Positions 33,508-40,715 of a stretch of 64,000 nt of DNA are shown piece by piece. The translations under genes were made by a program, and so were the position numbers. The stretch's first letter is position 1. Each line of letters opens with the position of its first letter. The stretch comes from Kitasatospora phosalacinea. Lineage in GTDB: Bacteria > Actinomycetota > Actinomycetes > Streptomycetales > Streptomycetaceae. The notes under the pieces are model-generated. The model searched no databases and was not told where the DNA came from. It saw only the letters and a program-made list of their open reading frames with translations. Location: the NCBI RefSeq assembly GCF_030268885.1, contig NZ_BSSA01000001.1, positions 744,001-808,000 on the forward strand. Reading direction: 5' to 3'.

Positions 33508-34485
33508 TCAGGAGCGGGGCAGCCCGTGCGCGTCGAGCTCGGTCGGCAGGCCGAAGGCGGCGTACACCGCGGGGTCCTGGAACACCGAGGTGCGGCTGAT
33601 GCCGTCGGCGGTGACGGTGAACACCTGGAGGGTGTGCAGCCGGTAGCCCCCCTCGGTGCGCCGGTAGGCGGCGAAGCCCGGCTGGCCGTTGGCGCCGATC
33701 CGCTCCAGGTGCCAGTCCGTGCCGGACTTCTCGAACACCCAGTCCATGAACCGGCCGTAGCTGTCCCGGCCGGTGAACCAGTTGAGCATCGGCGGCATCT
33801 CCATCAGGACGTCCTCGGTGAGCAGCCGCTTGAGGCTCTCCACGTCCGCGTTCTCGAAGGCCTTCATGTAGCGGTCCACCCAGGCCCGCTGCTCGGCCGC
33901 CAGCGGTTCGCCGAGGGACTCGTGCTCGATCCCGGCCTCCTTGAGCCGGGCCCGGGCCCGCTGCAGGGAGCTGTTGACCGACACCACCGTGGTGCCGAGG
34001 ATGTCCGCGGACTCGGCCGCCGAGAAGCCGAGCGCGTCCCGCAGGATGAGCGCGCCGCGCTGACGGGCCGACAGGTGCTGCAGGGCGGCGGCGAACGCCA
34101 GTCTCAGGCTGCTGCGGCCGATCACGGTGCCGGCCGGGTCGCCGCTGCCGAGCAGCGAGTCCGGGAACGGCTGCAGCCAGGGCACCTCGTCGCCGCGGAC
34201 CAGCGGGTCGAGCGGGTCGCTCTCCGACCCCAGCCCGGACGGCAGCGGCCGCCGGGCCGAGCCCTTGAGCGCGGTCAGGCAGGCGTTGGTGGCGATCCGG
34301 TACAGCCAGGTGCGCAGCGAACTGCGGGCCTCGTCGTACTGCTCGCGCGCCCGCCAGGCCCGCAGGTAGGTCTCCTGGACCAGGTCCTCGGCGTCGTGCA
34401 CGGTGCCGAGCATCCGGTAGCAGTACGCCAGCAGCTCCGACCGGTACGGCGCGAGGCGGCGGTCGAAAACGTCTCCTGCGGTCAC
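33508..34485 (-). CDS. ECF sigma factor with C-terminal SnoaL-like domain
   Basis: This 325-residue extracytoplasmic-function sigma factor has region 2 at about residues 10-80 (YRSELLAYCYRMLGTVHDAEDLVQETYLRAWR) and region 4 at about 130-185 (LSARQRGALILRDALGFSAAESADILGT). A SnoaL/NTF2-like tail runs from about 200 to 315. Large ECF factors of this shape are often controlled through the tail rather than by an anti-sigma factor. No anti-sigma gene is adjacent. It is the only sigma factor in the window and the natural candidate to read the cluster promoter element, although no copy stands before its own GTG. Confidence 0.9.
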   Translation of the reverse strand: MTAGDVFDRRLAPYRSELLAYCYRMLGTVHDAEDLVQETYLRAWRAREQYDEARSSLRTWLYRIATNACLTALKGSARRPLPSGLGSESDPLDPLVRGDEVPWLQPFPDSLLGSGDPAGTVIGRSSLRLAFAAALQHLSARQRGALILRDALGFSAAESADILGTTVVSVNSSLQRARARLKEAGIEHESLGEPLAAEQRAWVDRYMKAFENADVESLKRLLTEDVLMEMPPMLNWFTGRDSYGRFMDWVFEKSGTDWHLERIGANGQPGFAAYRRTEGGYRLHTLQVFTVTADGISRTSVFQDPAVYAAFGLPTELDAHGLPRS

Positions 34486-34567
34486 CGCGCGCCCCTTCCG
34501 GCCCTCACCACGGCCGTGGTGTCCGCACGGCCGGACGACTGTACCGCGCGCAGGGGCCGACGGGGGG

Positions 34568-35284
34568 TCAGAACCCGTTCAGGGCCCACCGGTCTCCCCG
34601 CACCGCGCCGGAGCCCGGGACGGGCAGCTCGATCAGCTCGGGCTTGAACAGCGGGGCGACGCCCATTGCGGGCTCCCAGCTCGCCAGCGACTCGTCCTGT
34701 TCGACCTCGACGCGGTGGCCGCGCTCCAGGTCGTTCACCACCCGCAGGATCAGGCGCACGCCGAGCGGCGTCAGGTGATCGCGCCACAGCGACTCGACGG
34801 TGGAGCCGGGCGGCACGAGCAGGTGCTCCTGGGCGGCGATCGGGCCCGCGTCGGTGCGCTCGGTCAGGTGGTAGACCGAGCCGCCGGTCACCCGGTCGCC
34901 GTCGCGGATCGTCCAGCGGATCGCGTCCCGGCCCCGGTGCAGCGGCAGCAGGCTCGGGTGGTAGCCGATCGCGGCCACCCGGGCGCGGGCCCGGGTGCGG
35001 CGACCGATGAACGCGTGCGAGTGCGCGGCCAGGATGATGTCGGTGGAGTCCGGTACGTGGTGCGCCCGCAGGTCGGTGGACGGCGTCCAGTCGATGCCGC
35101 GCGGGTACGCCCAGGACCGCAGCCGGTCCCAGGTCATCGGGTTCGCGTCGTCCTCCGGGCCCTGGCCCGGGGCGAGCCGCCGACGCTGGCGCGGCGCGGC
35201 CACCCCCACGATCTTGTGCTCCTCGACCAGGGCTTCCGCCACGGTGACGGCGAACCCCCCCTGGCCGGACAGGTAGATGTTCAC
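34568..35284 (-). CDS. Methionyl-tRNA formyltransferase-like (Formyl_trans_N) protein
   Basis: This 238-residue protein carries the formyltransferase core only, without the tRNA-binding C-domain. HPSLLPLHRGRDAIRW and RTDAGPIAAQE match the family, with His109 and Asp145. The invariant asparagine of the N-x-H motif is replaced by glycine (Gly107-Tyr-His109). Such stand-alone proteins formylate amino sugars or other amines from formyl-tetrahydrofolate, but the asparagine loss leaves activity uncertain. The GTG at 35284 follows AGGAGG. It lies upstream of the sigma gene with 82 bases between, so the two may share a transcript. Confidence 0.78.
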   Translation of the reverse strand: MNIYLSGQGGFAVTVAEALVEEHKIVGVAAPRQRRRLAPGQGPEDDANPMTWDRLRSWAYPRGIDWTPSTDLRAHHVPDSTDIILAAHSHAFIGRRTRARARVAAIGYHPSLLPLHRGRDAIRWTIRDGDRVTGGSVYHLTERTDAGPIAAQEHLLVPPGSTVESLWRDHLTPLGVRLILRVVNDLERGHRVEVEQDESLASWEPAMGVAPLFKPELIELPVPGSGAVRGDRWALNGF

Positions 35285-35296
35285 GGGGCCTCCTGA

Positions 35297-35328
35297 TGGC
35301 TGTGGCTGTGGCTGTGGCTGGATGGCTG
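35297..35328. repeat. TGGCTG hexanucleotide tandem repeat
   Basis: Four consecutive TGGCTG units (35297-35320) and a fifth two bases later (35323-35328) lie 13 bases upstream of the formyltransferase-like GTG, in its untranslated leader. Confidence 0.8.
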
Positions 35329-35418
35329 CGCCGGCGGCAGCGGCGGCGACAGCGGCCCGCCCCTGCGCTCGTGGCTGCGGCAGTGCCGTGGCCACGAGCG
35401 TAGGGGCGGTCGGCGGGG

Positions 35419-35440
35419 CCGGGCTGCTTCGGTATTGCCC
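35419..35440 (-). promoter_or_regulatory. Cluster promoter-like element before the formyltransferase-like gene
   Basis: The minus strand reads GGGCA-ATACC-GAAGCAG-CCCGG. TACGCT, a perfect form of the downstream hexamer, follows. The start codon is 135 bases away, the longest leader of the set. Confidence 0.5.
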
Positions 35441-35471
35441 GAGTGCGCGCGCCCGGAGGAGGCGCGGCGGG

Positions 35472-36518
35472 TCAGTCCCCGAACGCCTCGCAGGCGCCCA
35501 GCAGGCTGTCCTCGAAGCCGCCCTCCGGCATGCCCTTGCCCGCGGTGAACAGCAGGGACTCGTCGTAGACGCCGTCGAAGACGGCCGCGAACCGCTCCCT
35601 GGCCTCCGCGGGCGTGCCGTGGACGGCCAGCGTGTCGAGCATCCGGTCGGAGACGGCCGCCGCCACGCCCGGCATGTCGCGCCGCCCGAGCGCCTCGCGG
35701 ATCGCCGCGACCTCGGACCCGAAGCCGTGGAAGGCGATCAGCGGGGCCGCCGAGGCGCGGGCCGCGAACACCGCCAGCTGGGTCGCGGCGAGCGCCCGGG
35801 CCCGGGCCGGGTCCTCGCTCACCGCGCAGATGGTCATCCCGGTGATCGGGACGGGGCGCTCCCGCCCGGCCTTCTCCGCGGCCGCCGCCAGGGCGGGCCG
35901 GACCACCTCCGCAGTGAAGGCGGCGCTGCACAGGGGCAGGCCCATCAGCCCGTCGGCGACCGCGCCCGCGGCCCGGAGCATCGGGCCCCGCCCGCCGGCC
36001 AGCAGGATCGGCGGGCGCTCCGTCCCGGCCGGGTCGGTCGGCCGGGGCCAGGGCTGGAGCGTCGGGTCGACCGGGATGCGGCAGCGGTAGAACGCGCCCT
36101 CGTGGTCTACCGGCTCCGTACCGACCTCCCAGATCCGCCGGACGAGCGGCACCAGCTCGGCCAGCCGGGCCGCGGGCCGGGCCTCGTCGAGGCCGTGCCA
36201 GTCGGAGATCACCTGCGGGTTCCCGGTGCCCAGCCCCAGCGTCACCCGGCCCGGCGCGAGCTCCGCCAGCGAGCGGAACTCGGTGGCGGTGGCCACCGGG
36301 GTGCGCCCCAGCGCCCAGGCGATGGCCGACCCGATACGGATCCGCGAGGTCGCCGCGGCGACCGCGGCGAGCGTCACCACCGCCGAGCGGTCGTAGAACT
36401 CGCTGGAGTGGAACGACGGCAGCCCGCGCCGCTCGGCCTCGACCGCCACCCGCACCGCCAGCGGCACCGTCCCGGCCTGCACCGCCAACCCCGGCCTGGT
36501 CTTCAACCCACTACCCAC
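35472..36518 (-). CDS. LLM-class (F420- or FMN-dependent) oxidoreductase
   Basis: This 348-residue luciferase-like monooxygenase family protein is a TIM-barrel enzyme using F420 or FMN. Typical segments are AERRGLPSFHSSEFYDR near the start, RIRIGSAIAWALGRTPVATATEFRSLAELAPGRVTLGLGTGN (about 60-105) and PPILLAGGRGPMLRAAGAVADG. The GTG at 36518 is chosen because GGGAGG lies five bases before it. It has a cluster promoter element upstream and is divergent from the SgcJ-like gene. It may catalyse a hydride transfer on a pathway intermediate. Confidence 0.88.
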   Translation of the reverse strand: MGSGLKTRPGLAVQAGTVPLAVRVAVEAERRGLPSFHSSEFYDRSAVVTLAAVAAATSRIRIGSAIAWALGRTPVATATEFRSLAELAPGRVTLGLGTGNPQVISDWHGLDEARPAARLAELVPLVRRIWEVGTEPVDHEGAFYRCRIPVDPTLQPWPRPTDPAGTERPPILLAGGRGPMLRAAGAVADGLMGLPLCSAAFTAEVVRPALAAAAEKAGRERPVPITGMTICAVSEDPARARALAATQLAVFAARASAAPLIAFHGFGSEVAAIREALGRRDMPGVAAAVSDRMLDTLAVHGTPAEARERFAAVFDGVYDESLLFTAGKGMPEGGFEDSLLGACEAFGD

Positions 36519-36578
36519 CTGGACCTCCCGCCCGAAGCGTCGAACACCTGGCCACGACGCTATTTCCCGCCCCCGGCA

Positions 36579-36600
36579 CCGGGCTTCTCCCACGTTGTGC
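36579..36600 (-). promoter_or_regulatory. Cluster promoter-like element before the LLM oxidoreductase gene
   Basis: The minus strand reads GCACA-ACGTG-GGAGAAG-CCCGG, and TAGCGT follows in register. The first block is degenerate. Confidence 0.5.
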
Positions 36601-36629
36601 AGGCCCGCGGAAAAAACCCCGCCCGCCGC

Positions 36630-36663
36630 GATGAGTTCCGCGGGCGCCGCCGGTATGTACGGG
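36630..36663 (+). promoter_or_regulatory. Variant cluster promoter (GATGAGT-TCCG class) before the SgcJ-like gene
   Basis: GATGAGT-TCCGC at 36630-36641 is followed at the same distance as in the other copies by TACGGG (36658-36663). The region is nearly identical in layout to 38995-39028, including GGTATGT 12 bases after the TTCC. It is 48 bases before the ATG. Confidence 0.6.
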
Positions 36664-36710
36664 TGAGTCCGTCGGAACAGCCAGACGGACCTGCTCCGAG
36701 GGAGATTCCA

Positions 36711-37121
36711 ATGTCCGTCACCCGTACCGAAGACGAGGCCGCGATCAACGCCGTGCTGGGCGCGACCTACCGGGCATGGGAGGCCAACGACGCCGACGCC
36801 TTCGTCGCCCACTACAACGAGGACGCGACCGCCATCCTGCCCGGCTCGCTGCGCGGCAGCCGCGAGGTGATCCGGGAGAGCATGGCCAAGGGCTTCGAGG
36901 GGATGCTCAAGGGCAGCTCGACCTACAACAAGCAGCTCAGCCTCCGTTTCCTCGGGGACTCCGCGGCGATCGTGGTCAGCGAGTCCGGCATCCTGTTCGC
37001 CGGGGAGAGCGAGGTCCCCGACGCCCGCAAGATCAACGCGACCTGGGTGCTGGAGAAGAAGGACTGCTCCTGGTACATCGCCGCCTACCACAACAGCGCG
37101 ATGCTGGCGCCCGCGCACTGA
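36711..37121 (+). CDS. SgcJ/EcaC family NTF2-like protein
   Basis: This 136-residue SnoaL/NTF2-fold protein is of the SgcJ/EcaC type, a small family found in enediyne clusters such as that of C-1027. The N-terminus DEAAINAVLGATYRAWEANDADAFVAHYNEDATAILPG and the segment WVLEKKDCSWYIAAYHNS are characteristic. The ATG at 36711 has GAGGGAG upstream. It stands alone between a variant cluster promoter and an 18-bp hairpin. SgcJ-type proteins have been linked to polyketide core processing, but no defined reaction can be claimed here. Confidence 0.88.
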   Translation: MSVTRTEDEAAINAVLGATYRAWEANDADAFVAHYNEDATAILPGSLRGSREVIRESMAKGFEGMLKGSSTYNKQLSLRFLGDSAAIVVSESGILFAGESEVPDARKINATWVLEKKDCSWYIAAYHNSAMLAPAH

Positions 37122-37145
37122 CCCCCGGGCGCGGTGCGCACCGCG

Positions 37146-37182
37146 GGAAGGCCCCCGCTCCGGTCCGGAGCGGGGGCCTTCC
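37146..37182. terminator. 18-bp hairpin between convergent genes
   Basis: 37146-37163 and 37165-37182 are exact complements around a single base. It lies 25 bases past the SgcJ-like stop and 21 bases past the stop of the convergent acyltransferase-like gene. Confidence 0.8.
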
Positions 37183-37202
37183 GCGCGGGCGGGGCCGGGC
37201 CG

Positions 37203-38405
37203 TCAGTCCAGACCGGCCAGCAGGAGCGCCTCGAACTGCTTAGCCAGCTCCTCGATCACTCCGGTGCGGTGGAACGCCGTGTCGTAGACCAGGTCGAGGG
37301 TGAGCCGGCCGTTCACGGTCGAGCCGAACAGCGTCGGCACCGGCCCGCGCGAGGTGGTGGCCCACCGGCTGTCGGTGACCCGCAGGCCCTCCGGCACCGG
37401 GTACTCCTCGATGACGCCGATGTTCGAGACCATGAACGAGATCGGCGGCAGCGGGGTGGCCTCGCCCACCTCGCGCTGGGAGACCAGCCGGTGCTGGACC
37501 TCCTCCCGGGCCAGCGCCTCCTTGAGCTGCGCACCGATCCGCCGCCCCACCTCGGCGGGACGGTCGTCCGGGCCGACGCCGGTGGAGCAGACCAGCCGCG
37601 CCACGCAGCAGAACGGCGCGTCCGGGGCGATCGGCGGCTCCACCCGGGAGCGGAGGTCGACCGCGAAGGCGGGCGCCACCGGCAGCGGCCCGGCCTCCGG
37701 GAACCGGGAGCGCACCGCGCACGCCATCGCCCCGACCAGCAGGTTGGTGAGCGAGACGCCCTCCCGGCGGGCGGCGGCGAGCAGCGCGGCCGTGACCTCC
37801 GGCTCGAAGGCGAAGGCGCGCACCGCCAGCTCGCCCGGTGCGTCGGCCGCCCCGTGCAGGGTCAGCGGCGGCTCGCCCGCCGGCGGCAGCCGCACCGGTC
37901 CCGGCTCGTACGCGGCGAGCAGCGCCTCCTCCAGCGACCCCTCGAACGCGGACCGTCCGCTCGGCGGGCGCTCCACCCCGCGCAGCAGGTCGGCGTAGTG
38001 GCCCAGCAGCCGGTGCAGCAGCAGCGTGTTCAGCCGGGCGTCGCTGCCGGCGTGGTCGCCGGCGAAGCTGAGCACCGCGGAGTCGGGCCCCTGGGCGAGC
38101 GTGACCCGGTAGATCCGGCGGTCGTCCGGCAGCGCGGTGTTGAGGATCTGCGCGAGCCCGTTGTCGCCCGGGGCGACGAGCTCCAGGCCGGGCCCGTCGT
38201 CGGCCAGTTCGACAAGGACCGCGTCCGGGGTGCGGCGGAAGGAGCAGCGCACCAGCGGGTGGTCGCGCTGGAGCAGTTCCAGGGCCCGTTCCAGGACCTC
38301 CGCGTCCACCCGGCCCTCCAGCGTCACGCTCGCGACGACCGGTCCGACGCGCCACAGGTAGAACAGGGACTCGAAGAAGGTGAGGGAACGGCACTCGTGC
38401 GTCAT
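37203..38405 (-). CDS. PapA/condensation-fold acyltransferase-like protein
   Basis: This 400-residue protein has the condensation-domain/PapA5/alcohol acetyltransferase fold. FFESLFYLWRVGPVVASVTLEGRVD opens it. The active-site motif reads DHAGSD (His118, Asp122), so the catalytic histidine of HHxxxD is kept while the first histidine is Asp117. The C-terminal half has MVSNIGVIEEY. Such enzymes transfer an acyl group from a carrier protein or CoA to a hydroxyl or amine. It follows the NIPSNAP gene after 76 bases and probably shares its transcript. Confidence 0.8.
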   Translation of the reverse strand: MTHECRSLTFFESLFYLWRVGPVVASVTLEGRVDAEVLERALELLQRDHPLVRCSFRRTPDAVLVELADDGPGLELVAPGDNGLAQILNTALPDDRRIYRVTLAQGPDSAVLSFAGDHAGSDARLNTLLLHRLLGHYADLLRGVERPPSGRSAFEGSLEEALLAAYEPGPVRLPPAGEPPLTLHGAADAPGELAVRAFAFEPEVTAALLAAARREGVSLTNLLVGAMACAVRSRFPEAGPLPVAPAFAVDLRSRVEPPIAPDAPFCCVARLVCSTGVGPDDRPAEVGRRIGAQLKEALAREEVQHRLVSQREVGEATPLPPISFMVSNIGVIEEYPVPEGLRVTDSRWATTSRGPVPTLFGSTVNGRLTLDLVYDTAFHRTGVIEELAKQFEALLLAGLD

Positions 38406-38481
38406 CGGCGAACCTTTCGGGCGTCCGGCGGGACCCGCCGGTGGGGTGTCCGGGGGAGGGCGGCGGGGTGGTCGGCCCCGG

Positions 38482-38805
38482 TCACGGCGCGAACGGCGCG
38501 GGGGTGAGGATTCGGCGGTCGAGCCGGGCCACCAGCGGGCCGTCGAGCTCGCTGAGCCGCTTGGCCTCGATCCACCGCGGGTCGCCGAAGAAGGACGTCC
38601 AGTTGCGCTCGAGCGCGTCGTAGGAGTCGTGCCGCAGCACGTAGACGACCTGGCCCATGGTCTGCGGGCCGAACTCGGTGAGCGAGATGAAGACCACCTC
38701 CATCCCGTGCTTGCCGAGCAGCTCCACGGCGTGCTCGTTGAACCGGCGGATCAGGTCGGGCAGGCGGCCGGGGACAGCGGTGTACTCACGCAGTTCGTAG
38801 ATCAT
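38482..38805 (-). CDS. NIPSNAP family protein
   Basis: This 107-residue dimeric alpha-beta barrel protein has the NIPSNAP start MIYELREYTAVPGRLPDLIRRFNEHAVELLGKHGM and the following GQVVYVLRHDS strand. Members are small stand-alone enzymes or binding proteins of mostly unknown role. In biosynthetic clusters they can act as cyclases or monooxygenase-like proteins. It is preceded by a cluster promoter element (38906-38927) and is divergent from the MFS exporter. Confidence 0.85.
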   Translation of the reverse strand: MIYELREYTAVPGRLPDLIRRFNEHAVELLGKHGMEVVFISLTEFGPQTMGQVVYVLRHDSYDALERNWTSFFGDPRWIEAKRLSELDGPLVARLDRRILTPAPFAP

Positions 38806-38905
38806 GTGAGCTCAACTCCCTTTCAGGGAAGGCATGGTGGACCCGATGACCGGTGTCCGGCGCGGTGCGGGTTCGCGTCCGGGAGCCTAGCCACGGCGCA
38901 CCCGG

Positions 38906-38927
38906 GCGCACTTCTCCCTGAGTGCCC
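38906..38927 (-). promoter_or_regulatory. Cluster promoter-like element before NIPSNAP/acyltransferase
   Basis: The minus strand reads GGGCA-CTCAG-GGAGAAG-TGCGC, and TAGGCT follows in register. It lies 101 bases before the ATG at 38805. Confidence 0.6.
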
Positions 38928-38994
38928 CGGGCACCTCCGGACGGATTCCGCCCCGAGCGCCCGCCACTTCCGCGCGGGTCCGCGCGCGAACGGC

Positions 38995-39028
38995 GATGAG
39001 TTCCGGCCCCGTCGCCGGTATGTAGACC
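38995..39028 (+). promoter_or_regulatory. Variant cluster promoter (GATGAGT-TCCG class) before the MFS gene
   Basis: GATGAGT-TCCGG at 38995-39006, then TAGACC at 39023-39028. It has the same layout as the copy at 36630 and stands 60 bases before the MFS ATG. Confidence 0.6.
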
Positions 39029-39087
39029 GAGCCCGGCCGACGGCCCCCGCCGCGTCCCGGGAACGGAACGACCGAACGGAGAGAGCC

Positions 39088-40596
39088 ATGACCACGGCAG
39101 GGTCGGCGACGCAGCCGACCGCGGCACCCGCCGCAGAGTCCGACCGGCGGTGGATGATGCTGGTACTGCTGCTGCTCGGACAGTTCATGGGCCTGGTCGA
39201 CGTCTTCATCGTCAACGTGGCCATGCCCTCGATCGGCACCGAACTGCACGCCTCCGGCGCGTCCCTGCAACTGGTCGTCGGCGGCTACACGGTCGCCTAC
39301 GCGATGCTGCTGATCACCGGCGCCCGGCTGGGTGACCTGTACGGGCGGCGCCGGATGTACCTGCTGGGCGTCGTCGCGTTCACCCTCACCTCGGTGGGCT
39401 GCGCCTTCGCGCCCGACGCCGCGACGCTGGTGGTGTTCCGCTTCGCCCAGGGCGCCAGCGCGGCGGTCATGGTGCCGCAGATCATGAGCGTCATCCAGAT
39501 GCAGTTCCAGGGCCCGGCGCGCGCCAAGGCGCTGTCCGCGTACGGCGCGGTGCTGTCGACCGGCGCGGTGGCCGGCCTCGTCCTCGGCGGCGTGATCGTC
39601 AACGCGGACCTGTTCGGCGCCAGCTGGCGCCCGGTGTTCCTGGTCAACGTGCCGATCGGCCTGGTCCTGATCGCGCTCGTCCCGCGGCTGCTCCCGAAGG
39701 ACGCCCCGACCGGGCGCCGCAAGCTGGACCTGCAGGGCCTGGCCCTGGCCGTCCCGGCGGTGTTCCTGCTGGTGCTGCCCGCCGTTCTCGGCCGCGAACT
39801 GGACTGGCCGGCCTGGACGTTCGTCTGCATGGCCGCCGGGGTCGTGCTCGCCGCCGTGTTCGTCCGGGTCGAACGGGGCATCGCGGCCCGCGGCGGCGAC
39901 CCGCTGCTCAACCTCGCCGTCCTGCGGGCCCCCGGCATGTCGATCGCCATGATCACCGTGGTGTGCGTCCAACTCACCTACGGAGGCTTCCTGTTCGTCT
40001 TCACCCTGCACCTCCAGCAGGGCCTCGCCGAGACCGCGCTGCGGGCCGGCCTGACCTACCTCCCGATGTCGATCACCTTCGGCCTGGCCGGGTTCTACTG
40101 GCGCAAGCTTCCCGCCCGGATCCACCACCTGCTCGCCCCGGGCGGCCTGGCGGTCTCCGCGCTCTCCTACGGCCTGGTGGCGATCGCCATGCAGGACGGC
40201 GGCTCCGGCGGCGCGCTGATGTGGATCGGCACGATCCTCAACGGCGTCGGCATGGGCCTGTCGGTCAGCCCGCTGCTCACCCAGGCGCTGGTCAACGTGC
40301 CGATGGACAAGGCGGCGGACGCCAGTGGACTGCTCACCACCATCGTCCAACTCGGCCAGGTCGGGGGCATCGCGGTGTACGGTGCCCTGTACCTGACGCT
40401 GGTCGACCGGACCGGCGACGGGGTGCGCGCCCACGTCCTGGGCACCGCGATGTCCACCAGCGCGGTCTGGATCCTGGTGGTGGCCGCGCTCGGCGTGGTC
40501 CCCGGCCTCCTGCTGTCCCGCGTCGTCCTGCGGGCCCGCCGCCCCGCCCCGGCCGCCCCCGCGGCCGTCCCCTCCCCGACGGCCGCCTCCGACTGA
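39088..40596 (+). CDS. MFS drug exporter, DHA2 (14-helix) type
   Basis: This 502-residue major facilitator protein of the EmrB/QacA type has 14 predicted helices. The signature LGQFMGLVDVFIVNVAMPSIG (motif D1) is near residue 30, and GARLGDLYGRRRMYLLG (motif A) is about 75-90. A proton-driven exporter at the edge of the cluster is the likely route for self-protection. No enediyne-binding apoprotein gene or other resistance gene was recognised. The ATG at 39088 has GGAGAGAG upstream. An 18-bp terminator ends the transcript and probably the cluster. Confidence 0.92.
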   Translation: MTTAGSATQPTAAPAAESDRRWMMLVLLLLGQFMGLVDVFIVNVAMPSIGTELHASGASLQLVVGGYTVAYAMLLITGARLGDLYGRRRMYLLGVVAFTLTSVGCAFAPDAATLVVFRFAQGASAAVMVPQIMSVIQMQFQGPARAKALSAYGAVLSTGAVAGLVLGGVIVNADLFGASWRPVFLVNVPIGLVLIALVPRLLPKDAPTGRRKLDLQGLALAVPAVFLLVLPAVLGRELDWPAWTFVCMAAGVVLAAVFVRVERGIAARGGDPLLNLAVLRAPGMSIAMITVVCVQLTYGGFLFVFTLHLQQGLAETALRAGLTYLPMSITFGLAGFYWRKLPARIHHLLAPGGLAVSALSYGLVAIAMQDGGSGGALMWIGTILNGVGMGLSVSPLLTQALVNVPMDKAADASGLLTTIVQLGQVGGIAVYGALYLTLVDRTGDGVRAHVLGTAMSTSAVWILVVAALGVVPGLLLSRVVLRARRPAPAAPAAVPSPTAASD

Positions 40597-40633
40597 CCCC
40601 GGCCGACCGCCGTCCCCCGCACCGTCCCCGGCA

Positions 40634-40674
40634 CCGCCCGAGCGCCGCGTCCCCCCGACGCGGCGCTCGGGCGG
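40634..40674 (+). terminator. 18-bp hairpin terminator of the MFS gene
   Basis: Arms 40634-40651 and 40657-40674 are perfect complements with five cytosines in the loop, 38 bases past the MFS stop. Confidence 0.85.
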
Positions 40675-40715
40675 TTCCCGGCCCGGCCCCCGCTCCGCGA
40701 CCGAAAGGCTTCAGC

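Noticed and set aside
33508..34567. A cluster promoter element before the sigma factor gene
   Set aside because: I searched the 82-base gap in both orientations and found no match to GGGCA-N5-GGAGAAG.
35297..35328. CRISPR-like repeat
   Set aside because: The units are contiguous hexamers without spacers, and no cas gene is present.
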